Assembly (NCBI GenBank): GCA_049680185.1
Contig: JBAUHI010000024.1
Location: 90,350-154,349, forward strand
Direction: 5' to 3'
Source: CAMLHU01 sp049680185
Lineage (GTDB): Bacteria > Gemmatimonadota > Gemmatimonadetes > Gemmatimonadales > GWC2-71-9
DNA: 64,000 bases
This document shows, piece by piece, positions 25,334-33,969 of the stretch; position 1 is the stretch's first letter, and each line of letters starts with the position of its first letter. Under the pieces are notes generated by a model. That model did not search any database, was not told the DNA's origin, and worked only from the letters and a program-made list of their open reading frames with translations. The position numbers and the translations under genes were made by a program.

Positions 25334-26947
25334 TCACTCGATGACCTCCAAATCTAACTCCGATGCGGCCGCATCGAGGGCCGGATCCTTGCCCCGGAGC
25401 TTGGCCAGCCGCTCGGCCCGATTGCCGGCCTCGGTCATCCGCTTCGGGCGGCTTGGGGCCGCCGCCGCGATCGGGGGTCGTACCTCGATGGTGACGGGTG
25501 CGCCAACCCGGGCGCCGAGCAGGGATTCGACCGTGCCACGCAACCGGTCCAGCGCTTCGGCATGCATCGGGTTCTCCTCGACGAGCTCGAGCGTGACGAT
25601 GGGTGCGTCGGCCGCCACGGGTCGGGCCGCTGCCAGAGCGATCCCCAGCATCTTCTTCTCCTGCCCTGCCGCCTCCGCCACCTCTGCCCAGACCGCCCGG
25701 ATCCCATCCACGGAGAACGGGACGACAGACGCCGGGACCGATGCGGCGGCCGGCGCCGGCGCGCGCTCGATCGGTACCCGAGCGGAGCCGGCCATCGCCG
25801 GTGCCCCAGCGCCCTGCGCCAGCACCCGCTCCAGGTCCACGGTCCGGTCGATCATCGCCCATCGCAGCAGAGTGGTCTCGACCACCAGGCGGGGATTGCC
25901 GCTGCGGCGGACATTCCCTTCCTGATCGGCGACGATCTTGAGCATCCGGAGCAGGTCACCGCTCGCCAACCGGTCGGCGTGGGCGGTGAGCGACTGCCGA
26001 AGCGCTTCGGTCAGTCCCTCCGGTTCCGCGCCGAGCTTGATCATCAGCAACGACCTCAATGACTCGGCCGCCGCCGCCAGGAATTCGCCCAGGTCCGCCC
26101 CGGCATCCACCAGGCGGGACACCAGCGGAAAGACCCGCTCCGGGGCGCGATCGGCCACGATCCCCAGCACCTCGGCGTGGAGCTCGTCGGCCACCAGCCC
26201 CAGGATGTCGCGCACCCGCTCGGCAGTGACCGGGCCGCTGCCGAAACTCAACGCCTGGTCGAGCACCGAGAGTGCATCGCGCATCCCGCCGTCGGCATAG
26301 CGGGCGATGATCCGTGCCGCATCCTCCTCGATGACCAGCCCCTCGGCCGTGGCCACCTGCTGGAGGCGGGCGCGGATGGCGGCCAGCCCGATGCGGCGGA
26401 AGTCGAATCGCTGCAGGCGCGAGAGCACCGGTGCAGCCGTGTTGGCGATCTTCTGCGGTTCCGTCGTGGCAAAGACGAACACTACGCGCGGTGGCGGCTC
26501 CTCAAGGATCTTGAGGAGCGCGTTCCACGCCTCGCGGGTGAGCATGTGCGCCTCATCCACGATGTACACCTTGTAATGCTCCGCCTCGGACGCCGCATAC
26601 ATCGCCCGCTCGCGAAGGTCCCGCGCGTCATCGACCCCGCGATTACTGGCCGCGTCGATCTCGATCACATCGAGGTTGGCCGCCCCGTTCCAGATCCGCA
26701 CGCAGGTGGGACATTCGCCACACGGCTCGCCCGGCACCGGGGCGGTGGCCTTGCGTTCACAGTTGAGCGCCATCGCCAGGATGCGCGCCGCGGTGGTCTT
26801 CCCCACCCCGCGCGGCCCGGTGAGGAGATACCCGTGTCCCACCCGACCGGACGAGACCGCGCCGCGCAGCACCTGCGCCACGTGATCCTGCACCAAAAGG
26901 TCGCTGAATGTCCGGGGACGGTACTTGCGGGCGAGGGCGAGGGCCAT
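25334..26947 (-). CDS. dnaX: DNA polymerase III subunit gamma/tau
   Basis: A 537-residue clamp-loader ATPase. ALARKYRPRTFSDL start; Walker A GPRGVGKTT at 44-52; zinc module with C63, C76, C79, C82; DEAH-type VDEAHML; sensor 1 ATTEPQKI; and domain III around residues 240-360. The C-terminal region is Pro/Ala-rich then folded. No slippery A-tract for gamma/tau frameshifting was noticed. Starts 6 nt after a TAGCTT hexamer and heads the ybaB-recR-mglBA run. Confidence 0.96.
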   Translation of the reverse strand: MALALARKYRPRTFSDLLVQDHVAQVLRGAVSSGRVGHGYLLTGPRGVGKTTAARILAMALNCERKATAPVPGEPCGECPTCVRIWNGAANLDVIEIDAASNRGVDDARDLRERAMYAASEAEHYKVYIVDEAHMLTREAWNALLKILEEPPPRVVFVFATTEPQKIANTAAPVLSRLQRFDFRRIGLAAIRARLQQVATAEGLVIEEDAARIIARYADGGMRDALSVLDQALSFGSGPVTAERVRDILGLVADELHAEVLGIVADRAPERVFPLVSRLVDAGADLGEFLAAAAESLRSLLMIKLGAEPEGLTEALRQSLTAHADRLASGDLLRMLKIVADQEGNVRRSGNPRLVVETTLLRWAMIDRTVDLERVLAQGAGAPAMAGSARVPIERAPAPAAASVPASVVPFSVDGIRAVWAEVAEAAGQEKKMLGIALAAARPVAADAPIVTLELVEENPMHAEALDRLRGTVESLLGARVGAPVTIEVRPPIAAAAPSRPKRMTEAGNRAERLAKLRGKDPALDAAASELDLEVIE

Positions 26948-26953
26948 GCGGGA

Positions 26954-26959
26954 AAGCTA
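26954..26959 (-). promoter_or_regulatory. -10 hexamer TAGCTT for dnaX (leaderless)
   Basis: TAGCTT, TCCCGC, then ATG at 26947. Confidence 0.55.
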
Positions 26960-26967
26960 ACCGTGTG

Positions 26968-27066
26968 GATGGGGAACGGTGGGCGGTGAACGGTGAAGGG
27001 GAAATGGGAACAGGTGGACAGGGCTGTGACGATGCCCGGCGCAGTGGCACCCGTTCACCGTTCACT
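26968..27066. repeat. intergenic inverted repeat, third copy of the GTGAACGG family
   Basis: GGTGGGCGGTGAACGGTGAA at about 26978 is matched about 60 bp later by CGTTCACCGTTCAC at 27053-27066. It sits between the SRP RNA and the dnaX promoter and may end the RNA transcript. Confidence 0.55.
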
Positions 27067-27099
27067 TGGCGAGGCAGATCGACAGCGGAGGGAAGTAGA

Positions 27100-27201
27100 G
27101 TGCCCCAGGCACCCCGCAGCGACACCGGACATCGCTTAGCGCTGCTACCGGCAAGGTCCTGACGCATTTCACGCGCCGACGCCCTACGGACCTGGGGCGC
27201 C
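27100..27201 (-). ncRNA. ffs: signal recognition particle RNA, small bacterial type (4.5S-like)
   Basis: The minus strand can fold into one long rod. The terminal stem GCCCCAGG (27198-27191) pairs with CCTGGGGC (27109-27102). Inner stems CCGTAG/CTGCGG and CGTCGG/CCGGTG follow. At the tip the SRP domain IV signature is present: GTCAGG on one side and AGCAGC on the other, closing ACC-TTGCC-GGT. The tetraloop is not the common GGAA. A TATATT hexamer at 27205-27210 would start transcription at about 27201. Location just upstream of dnaX is common for this gene. End points are approximate. Confidence 0.85.
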
Positions 27202-27204
27202 TTG

Positions 27205-27210
27205 AATATA
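27205..27210 (-). promoter_or_regulatory. -10 box TATATT for the SRP RNA
   Basis: TATATT stands 3-4 nt before the G-rich 5' end of the predicted SRP RNA stem. Confidence 0.45.
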
Positions 27211-27250
27211 GTGGCGCCGTGCGCCTCGGTGAAGCGCGGCACAGTGCCCG

Positions 27251-28195
27251 CTACGGCGTGCGGTACTCGCCAGTCATGATCCGGCGTTCGGACCAGGTCT
27301 CGGCCACGACGCCGCCGAGCAGGAAGACGAATGCGGCGAAATAGGTCCACAGGACGAACAGGAAGGCTGCGCCAAGGTTGGCATAGATCGAGGGCGAATT
27401 GCCGGAGGCGATCGACAGAATGTAGAGGCCGAAGGCCCGGCGGGCGATCTCGAACGCGACCGCCGCGAAGAGGGCGGAACCGAGTGCGGTGCGCCAGCGC
27501 AGCAACCGTGCGGCGCCGAATCGATACACGAGCAGGAAGAACGCGAGCGCCCCGCCGAAGGTCAGCACGACGCCGGCGAATCGACCGAGATAGGCCACGA
27601 AGGGCACCACGGTGACTGCGGCCTGTGCCTCACCCCATGTGAAAGCGGCCGTGAGCGCGCTGGAGAGGAGGATGTACACCAGGAAGAGCAGCAGGGTGGC
27701 GCCGACCATCACGACGTCCCACGCCTTGGCCACCAGGAAGCTCGCGACGAAGTGGCGGCGCTTCCGGGGCGGGGTCGCCACCCGGTAGATGCGGTTGAGC
27801 GCAGTGCGAGCGCTGGCGAAGAGCCGGGTGCTGAACCAGATGAACAGCGGCACGGCATAGAGCGACAGTCGGCTGCGATTCTCGGCCACCCGCCCGAGCA
27901 GCTGTCGGATGACCTCGCTCGGATCGCGACCGGCGATGCCGACGCTAGGCGGCAGGAAGCGGTCTATGGCACGGAGGAGATCGTGTGCCGCGACACCGCT
28001 GGGTCCCTGGACCACCAGGGACAGCCCGACGAGGACCAGCAGCAGGAGGGGGAGGCCGGCGAGGAGCGTGTCGAAGGTGAGTGCGCTCGCCAGGAACGGG
28101 ATATTGACCTCACCCGCCGCGTAGAGCGTGCGACGCAGGAACCCCCAGGGGGAATCGTGCCACTCCCCCGACGGACGGACGCCGGGCGACGTCAG
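27251..28195 (-). CDS. YihY/BrkB family membrane protein
   Basis: An integral membrane protein with about six helices of the YihY/UPF0761 family (once misnamed ribonuclease BN). The family region NIPFLASALTFDTLLAGLP lies upstream of the first normal start at 28015, so translation must begin further out. The only in-frame candidate near the previous stop is CTG 28195, overlapping it as CTGA. The start is therefore uncertain. Other landmarks are FSTRLFASARTALNRIY and the last helix LWTYFAAFVFLLGGVVAE. Function of the family is unknown; some act in envelope or transport roles. Confidence 0.75.
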   Translation of the reverse strand: MTSPGVRPSGEWHDSPWGFLRRTLYAAGEVNIPFLASALTFDTLLAGLPLLLLVLVGLSLVVQGPSGVAAHDLLRAIDRFLPPSVGIAGRDPSEVIRQLLGRVAENRSRLSLYAVPLFIWFSTRLFASARTALNRIYRVATPPRKRRHFVASFLVAKAWDVVMVGATLLLFLVYILLSSALTAAFTWGEAQAAVTVVPFVAYLGRFAGVVLTFGGALAFFLLVYRFGAARLLRWRTALGSALFAAVAFEIARRAFGLYILSIASGNSPSIYANLGAAFLFVLWTYFAAFVFLLGGVVAETWSERRIMTGEYRTP

Positions 28196-28560
28196 GAGGG
28201 TGAGCCCTCGCCCTCGGCACCAGCGGGACGTCGACGCGCCCGGGCGGCACGCAGCCGGCGCTGGAGCGCCTCGCGAGCGGTCGACCCGGAGGCCTGGTGG
28301 TCCTCGTCATCCTCGGCATCGCCCGTCACCGCATGGGCCGCGCGGTCCAGGCCGTCGGACATCGCCTCGCGGGCCTCCTCGAACTGCTCCTCGGCAACAT
28401 CCCGCAACGCCCGCACCCGACGACGGACCGCGGCGCGGGTGTCCTCGCCGCTCTGCGGCGCGAACAGGAGCGCCAGACCCGCCCCGAGGCCAAGCCCGAG
28501 CAGGAACCATGGCAAGGTGGCGGATGCCTCCGCCTCGGGCGCGCGGTTCGCTTCGGTCAT
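28192..28560 (-). CDS. YtxH-like membrane-anchored protein
   Basis: A 122-residue protein with one N-terminal helix (LPWFLLGLGLGAGLALLFAP, about 16-35), where the GxGLALLFAPQSGEDTR pattern is characteristic of the YtxH domain. A charged helical region rich in Arg, Ala and Glu follows. YtxH proteins are small stress-associated membrane proteins without known activity. It lies 4 bp after the aldolase stop and overlaps the YihY gene. Confidence 0.75.
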   Translation of the reverse strand: MTEANRAPEAEASATLPWFLLGLGLGAGLALLFAPQSGEDTRAAVRRRVRALRDVAEEQFEEAREAMSDGLDRAAHAVTGDAEDDEDHQASGSTAREALQRRLRAARARRRPAGAEGEGSPS

Positions 28561-28564
28561 CGGA

Positions 28565-29980
28565 TCATTCCCCCGCGTCGGGGTCGTCCTCGGCCAGCGC
28601 CAGTGCCGGCTTGAGGGCGACGTGATGCTGCACCGGCGCCTGCGTGTGGCGGCGGACCAGATCGGCCGTACCGTCGATCTTCAGCTGCTGGAACAGGAAT
28701 CGGAACATCGCCTCGAGGTCCTGCGCGATGGCGGCGCGGACCTCGGGTGCCATCGACCAGAGCTGCCGCTTGAACGGGCCGATGGCCTTCTTCCGCGCTT
28801 TGTAGTAGAACTGCTCCTCGGAATCGCCCGACTTCCGGTCCGACTGCGCATTGGCGTCGAGCCACTGGTAGATCGTGGCCTTGAGCGGCGCCGGCAGCCG
28901 TGGATGGTCGAAGACCATGTTCTGGAAGTTGGTGGCCAGGTGGATCTCGCACGCCTCGACCCGGGGGAAATTCCCGAAGGCCTCCTTGGGAAGCGTGCTC
29001 GCACCGTGTTGCACCGCCCCGGCCATCTGATACTCGACCCGCGCCGCCTTCGACAGTGCCGCCAACGCCTCCAGATCGAGCTGCACGGTGGCGATGCTCC
29101 CGTCGGGCAGCACCACACCGCCGTGGCTCGTCCCGGTCTGGACCGAGATCTTGCTGATCCCGTCCTGGACGCCGTGGGCTGCAAGCGCACGGCGGTAGCC
29201 CAGCATGAAGGCGTGGAGCTCCTCCACGGTGGAATTCTTGTGCCCGACCTCGCCGATCTCGGCGCCGACCGAGACGGTCACGCCCGACGGCTGCCGTTCG
29301 CGGATGAACTGGGTGATCGCTGCGGCCCGCTCGTAGTTGAGGCGCTGCTGCGCGTCGAGCGTGGCGTGGGACAGGTCGACCAGGGTGGAGGTGTCGACGT
29401 CGATGTTGTAGAACCCTGCCCCGACCTCCTCGCCGATGAGTTTCTTGACCTCGCCCACCTCGCCTTCCGGGTCGGTCTGGTACTTCTTGGCGTTCACCTG
29501 GCAGTGATCGCCCTGGATGAACAGCGGCAGGTCATACCCTTCCCGAAGCGCCGCACCGATGATCACCGAGACGTATTCGGCCGGTCGCTGGTCGGTATAG
29601 GCGATCTCGCTGCGGGCGATCTCGAGGATGAGGGCACCGGCGCCGCCTGCCTGCGCCGCACGAAAGACCGCGCGGGCACTGTCGTACGCCAGCACCCGGA
29701 CGTTGATGGCCGGGACCGTGAATCCGGAGCAGTCGCCCCGGCCCCGGGCCATGTAGAGCCCGTTGATCGAGGCCGGCCGGCACCCCATGGCCTGCCCCAG
29801 CTCCCAGAGCAGCCAGCGCGCCGCGTCCCGGCCCACTACGTCCCCGAAGACAGCCTCCCACACGACGCCGTCGGTGGCCTCGGACTGCAACTTGGCGGCA
29901 TCATGTACGGACACGGCACCAGCGGCCACCGACACGGCGCCGCCGTATTGTCCTACCACTCGCTGCAGTGCGTCCTTCAT
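28565..29980 (-). CDS. class II fructose/tagatose-bisphosphate aldolase family protein
   Basis: A 471-residue zinc-dependent aldolase-family protein, longer than usual class II FBA (about 330-360). Seen: FTVPAINVRVLAYDSARAVFRAA near the N-terminus, zinc-ligand-like IQGDHCQV, DVDTSTLVDLS, SVGAEIGEVG and the later QTGTSHGG, and QHGASTLP (zinc/phosphate loop). The C-terminal 100 residues (KARKKAIGPFK...) resemble large FBA relatives in glycolysis. It probably cleaves a ketose bisphosphate. ATG 29980 has AGGAG upstream and a TAGGTTTC element at 30019-30026. Confidence 0.8.
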   Translation of the reverse strand: MKDALQRVVGQYGGAVSVAAGAVSVHDAAKLQSEATDGVVWEAVFGDVVGRDAARWLLWELGQAMGCRPASINGLYMARGRGDCSGFTVPAINVRVLAYDSARAVFRAAQAGGAGALILEIARSEIAYTDQRPAEYVSVIIGAALREGYDLPLFIQGDHCQVNAKKYQTDPEGEVGEVKKLIGEEVGAGFYNIDVDTSTLVDLSHATLDAQQRLNYERAAAITQFIRERQPSGVTVSVGAEIGEVGHKNSTVEELHAFMLGYRRALAAHGVQDGISKISVQTGTSHGGVVLPDGSIATVQLDLEALAALSKAARVEYQMAGAVQHGASTLPKEAFGNFPRVEACEIHLATNFQNMVFDHPRLPAPLKATIYQWLDANAQSDRKSGDSEEQFYYKARKKAIGPFKRQLWSMAPEVRAAIAQDLEAMFRFLFQQLKIDGTADLVRRHTQAPVQHHVALKPALALAEDDPDAGE

Positions 29981-30054
29981 CGCGGCTCCTCGCCCGGCGG
30001 GGCCGATCCGGTTGGGGCGAAACCTAGGCAGCGGCCCGTGCGACCGCCACCCGT

Positions 30055-30831
30055 TCAGCGCACGTCCACGACGAGTCCGTCCCACGCCGGTTCGATGCCG
30101 GCGGGCAATCGGGCCAGCAGGTCGGCGTGGCCGGTCTCATGGGTCAGGTGGGTCAGGTAGGTGCGGGGCGCGCCGATGGCCTGGGCCGCCTCGATCGCAT
30201 CGCCGATGCTCTGGTGGGTGGGGTGCGGCCTCCACCACAAGGCCGACAGCACCAGCACCTCCACCCCTCGCAACCGTGCGATCGCGACCGGGTCGACCCG
30301 CTCGACGTCGGTCACGTACGCGAGCCGGCCGATGCGATAACCAAAGACCCTGAGATCGCCGTGGGGGAACGCGAGCGGCAACACCGGCATCCCGGCGATC
30401 GTCACCGGGACTCCGGCCTCCAGAGGTGTCAGGGTCAGGCGCGGCTTCGACGTCCCCTCCGGCGGCTGCACCGCATCATCGAAGATGTAGCGGTAGCTCG
30501 TCCGGAGCCGTTCGAGCGTTTCGACGGGCCCGTACACCGGGACCGCCCGTCGTGCCTTGACCGAGAAGATGCGGAGGTCGTCGATCGCGGCGACATGATC
30601 GGCGTGTTCGTGGGTGTAGAGCACGGCGTCGATCGACGCCGGTCGTGCGGCCAGCAGCTGCAGGCGAAGCTCAGGTGGTGTGTCGATGAGGATGGTCCGG
30701 CTGGCATCCTCCACCAGCGCCGCCGACCGGAAACGCCGGTCCCTCGGGTCGGTCGATCGGCACACCGCGCACGCACAGCCGACCTGCGGCACGCCGAACG
30801 AGGTGCCGGTGCCGAGGAACGTCAGCCGCAA
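30055..30831 (-). CDS. MBL-fold metal-dependent hydrolase (PhnP/RNase Z-like)
   Basis: A 258-residue metallo-beta-lactamase-fold phosphodiesterase-like protein. It starts MRLTFLGTGTSFGVP, with the cysteine pair CACAVC nearby as in PhnP (zinc). Metal motif THEHADH is at about 73-79, FPHGD and YVTDV follow, and THLTHETGH is near the end. Likely cleaves cyclic phosphodiesters or nucleotides; the substrate is unknown. Start is TTG 30831 immediately after the pyk stop TAG, so it is co-transcribed with pyruvate kinase. Confidence 0.85.
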   Translation of the reverse strand: MRLTFLGTGTSFGVPQVGCACAVCRSTDPRDRRFRSAALVEDASRTILIDTPPELRLQLLAARPASIDAVLYTHEHADHVAAIDDLRIFSVKARRAVPVYGPVETLERLRTSYRYIFDDAVQPPEGTSKPRLTLTPLEAGVPVTIAGMPVLPLAFPHGDLRVFGYRIGRLAYVTDVERVDPVAIARLRGVEVLVLSALWWRPHPTHQSIGDAIEAAQAIGAPRTYLTHLTHETGHADLLARLPAGIEPAWDGLVVDVR

Positions 30832-32286
30832 CTACACCGTCTCGATCTTGAGGAGGTTGGTGGTGCCTGGGACGTCGAACGGCACCCCGGCGGTGACCAC
30901 CACCTTGTCCCCGGGCGCGGCAAGCCCGCGCTCGATGATCTGCTGCCGCGCCACCGCGAGCATCTGGTCATAGCTCGGCAGGTGATCGGCGAGGCCCGTC
31001 ACCACGCCCCAGACCAGGCAGAGCTGCCGGTACGTCGCCACGTCGGTGGTGAGCGCGAAGATCGGGGCGGCCGGCCGGTAGGCCGCCACCTGCCGCGCGG
31101 TGAACCCGCTCACCGTGAAGCACACCACCAGTGGCGCCTTGAGGAGCTCGGCCGCCGCCACCGTCGCGACCCCGATGGCGTCCTCCTGGCGCACCGGTGC
31201 CGCGGCCTTTCCCGCTGCCGCATCCGGCGCGGTCCCCCGGCGTCCCACCGCCAGGTCGAAGGCCGGACTCCGACCGCGACGATTCCCCTCCATCTCCCGG
31301 GCGATCCGGTCCATCGCCTGCACGGCCTCCAGCGGGAAATCGCCGACGGCGGTCTCGGCCGAGAGCATGACCGCGTCGGTGCCGTCAAGGATCGCGTTGG
31401 CCACGTCGGAGGCCTCCGCGCGGGTGGGGCGCGGCGCATGGACCATCGATTCGAGCATCTGCGTCGCGGTGATGACCGGCTTGCCGCGCAGGTTGGCCTT
31501 CCGGATGATCCGTTTCTGGACCAGCGGGACCTCCTCGAACGGCAACTCGACGCCCAGGTCACCTCGCGCGACCATGATGGCGTCCGAGGCGTCGATGATC
31601 CCGTCGAGATTCTGGAGCGCGGTGTCCTTCTCGATCTTGGCGACGGTCCGGATCGAGCGGGGCAGGAGCGACCGGAGCTCTTCCATGTCCTCCCGGCGGC
31701 GCACGAATGACAGCGCGACGTAATCGACCCCGAGCCGGGCCGCCATCGCGATGTCCTCGCGATCCTTCTCGGTGAGTGAAGGAGCGCTGACCTGGATGCC
31801 CGGAAGGTTCATCCCCTTGTGTGACTTGAGCAGCCCGCCGTAGCGCACCACGCCCCGGACCCGGGCTCCGCTGATGCCGGTCACCTCGACCGACAGGAGC
31901 CCGTCGTCGAGCAGGATCCGCGCACCGACCTGCACGTCAGTGGCCAGATCGTCGTACGTCGTCGGGATCTCGCCCGGCTTGGCGACGGCCTCGGGAGCGA
32001 ATACCACGTCCTCGCCAGCGGTGAGCGTCACCGGTTCGGCGAGGTCTCCCACCCGGATCCGCGGACCCTGGAGATCGAGGAGGATCGCGGCCGCGCCCGC
32101 ACGGGTCGAGAGCACGGACCGGAGGTCGGCGATCCACCCTTCGCGGATGGCGGGAGTACCATGCGATGCATTCACCCGCACCACGTCGACACCACCGTCA
32201 AGGAGGGCGTGCATCCGGTCGGGGGAACTCCACGCCGGTCCGAGCGTGGCGACGATCTTGGTAAAGCGGGACTTGTGGGGCGACAC
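30832..32286 (-). CDS. pyk: pyruvate kinase
   Basis: A 484-residue glycolytic enzyme making pyruvate and ATP from PEP and ADP. Landmarks: TKIVATLGPAWSSPD start, VRVNASHG, the active-site lysine region IRTVAKIEKDTALQNLD, MVARGDLGVELPFEEVP, TATQMLESM and the C-terminal domain with VVVTAGVPF. GTG 32286 gives the expected N-terminus. The MBL hydrolase gene follows without a gap. Confidence 0.96.
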   Translation of the reverse strand: MSPHKSRFTKIVATLGPAWSSPDRMHALLDGGVDVVRVNASHGTPAIREGWIADLRSVLSTRAGAAAILLDLQGPRIRVGDLAEPVTLTAGEDVVFAPEAVAKPGEIPTTYDDLATDVQVGARILLDDGLLSVEVTGISGARVRGVVRYGGLLKSHKGMNLPGIQVSAPSLTEKDREDIAMAARLGVDYVALSFVRRREDMEELRSLLPRSIRTVAKIEKDTALQNLDGIIDASDAIMVARGDLGVELPFEEVPLVQKRIIRKANLRGKPVITATQMLESMVHAPRPTRAEASDVANAILDGTDAVMLSAETAVGDFPLEAVQAMDRIAREMEGNRRGRSPAFDLAVGRRGTAPDAAAGKAAAPVRQEDAIGVATVAAAELLKAPLVVCFTVSGFTARQVAAYRPAAPIFALTTDVATYRQLCLVWGVVTGLADHLPSYDQMLAVARQQIIERGLAAPGDKVVVTAGVPFDVPGTTNLLKIETV

Positions 32287-32373
32287 GTTCGATCCGGTCA
32301 GATGAGGAAGGAGTGTAGGGCTAAGGATAGCGATGGCGCCGGCCGACGGAAGCTCGCATCGGACCGGGGCACC

Positions 32374-33969
32374 TCACCCGGCCTGCCAGACCGGTCGCCC
32401 GGCGAGGACCGTGAGCACCGCTCGCCCGGCGCGAAAGGCGCGCCCGCTGTCGGCATGATCGGCCGCGGGGTCGACCTCCCAGGCGACCAGGTCCGCCGCC
32501 ATCCCGGGAGCGAGCGTGCCGATGTCACGCGCCCCCGCCGCCCAGGCAGCGTTCACCGTGTACCCGCGCAGCGCCTCTTCGAACCCGATCCGCTGCTCCG
32601 CGCGCCATCCGCGGATCGCGCCGTCACCCGACCCCCGATCGAGCGCTGCGAATATCCCTTCCCGCGGATCCAGTGAGGCCACGGGCGCATCGCTCCCGAA
32701 GACGACCCGGTTGCCGGCCGCCAGGATGCTCCGGAAGTGGTAGGCACGCTCGCCGCGGGATCCCCAGTGGCGGTCGATCAGCGGGATATCGGCGAGCAGA
32801 TGGGCCGGCTGCATCGACACCGGGATCCCGGCCTTGGCCGCGCGCCCGAGGTCGGCGGGATGGACGCATTGGAAGTGCTCGATCCGGTGCGGGATCCCCA
32901 CCCGTGCGAGTGGCGCCAGCAGGTCGATCGCCCGGCGAACGGCCGCATCGCCGATGGCGTGGACCGTCGCCGAGATCCCCGAGCGAGCGGCCGTCTCCAC
33001 CGCGAGGCGTGCCAACCCTTCATCAGAGATCGGCATGCCACGATCTCGGCTCCCTTCGAACGGCTCGAGCATCCACGCCGTCCGGCTGCCGAGACTCCCG
33101 TCGAGGAAGAGCTTGACCCCTCCCAGGGTCAGCGGGCCCGCGCGCGTACCGCTCTTCCATCCCTCCGCCACCAGCTGCGCCAGCGCCTCGACCGGAGGAT
33201 GGAACAACACCCGCAACGGAAGCTCCCCGGACCGGGCCAGCCCGCGCCAGGTCGCCCACGCCGGCAGACCCTCGACATCATGCACGCCGGTGATCCCCAA
33301 GCGGTGCGCCTCCCCGATCCCGTCCACCACCGCCGCCTGGAGCGTCCCCGGAGCGACCGGCGGCAGGTGCGCGAGCACCAACTCGACGGCCCGTTCGAGC
33401 AGTAGTCCGGTGGGCTCCCCCGACGCATCGCGGACGATGCGGCCCCCGTAGGGATCCGGGGTGTCCCGGGTGATCCCGGCCCTGCGGAGGGCGGCGGAGT
33501 TGACCCACGCCGAGTGGACGTCGAGCGAGTCGAGGAACACCGGGACCGAGTGGACCCGATCGAGCGCCCCCCGATCGGGTGCGTCCCGCCATCCATTGGC
33601 GTCCCACCCTTGTCCCCGGACCCAGCCGTCCACCGGGATGCCTTCGGCCACCCGCCGGAGCGCCTCCGTACGGTCCCGGGCGCCGGCCAACTGGATCCGC
33701 TGTCGGCCCATCGCCCAGAGCGAGAAGTGGGTGTGTCCGTCGATGACGCCGGGCGTCACGAGCGCCGTAGGAAGCTCCCACACTGGCACGGTTCCGGGCA
33801 CCAGCCGGTCGAGCACTTCGACGCGGCCCACGGCCTGGATCACGCCATCAGACCACCAGACCGCGTCCCCGTCCGCTCCGTCCATCGAAAGCACGCGCCG
33901 CGCCCGCAGGTACCCGCTCCCCCGGGGCAGGGAAGGAGTCGAATCGAGGCCGAGATCAGTTATCCACAC
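32374..33969 (-). CDS. YtcJ-like amidohydrolase (amidohydrolase 3 family)
   Basis: A 531-residue zinc amidohydrolase. GVIDGHTHFSLWAM carries the first metal HxH. GVKLFLDGSLGSRTA is the family hallmark with the metal-bridging lysine, VHAIGDAAV and HRIEHFQCV give further ligands, and the FGSDAPVA aspartate is near the end. Substrate unknown; YtcJ-type proteins hydrolyse amide or formamide groups. GTG 33969 is the longest start and lies inside a perfect DnaA box; a start further in, closer to LRARRVLSMDG, is possible. Confidence 0.85.
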   Translation of the reverse strand: MWITDLGLDSTPSLPRGSGYLRARRVLSMDGADGDAVWWSDGVIQAVGRVEVLDRLVPGTVPVWELPTALVTPGVIDGHTHFSLWAMGRQRIQLAGARDRTEALRRVAEGIPVDGWVRGQGWDANGWRDAPDRGALDRVHSVPVFLDSLDVHSAWVNSAALRRAGITRDTPDPYGGRIVRDASGEPTGLLLERAVELVLAHLPPVAPGTLQAAVVDGIGEAHRLGITGVHDVEGLPAWATWRGLARSGELPLRVLFHPPVEALAQLVAEGWKSGTRAGPLTLGGVKLFLDGSLGSRTAWMLEPFEGSRDRGMPISDEGLARLAVETAARSGISATVHAIGDAAVRRAIDLLAPLARVGIPHRIEHFQCVHPADLGRAAKAGIPVSMQPAHLLADIPLIDRHWGSRGERAYHFRSILAAGNRVVFGSDAPVASLDPREGIFAALDRGSGDGAIRGWRAEQRIGFEEALRGYTVNAAWAAGARDIGTLAPGMAADLVAWEVDPAADHADSGRAFRAGRAVLTVLAGRPVWQAG

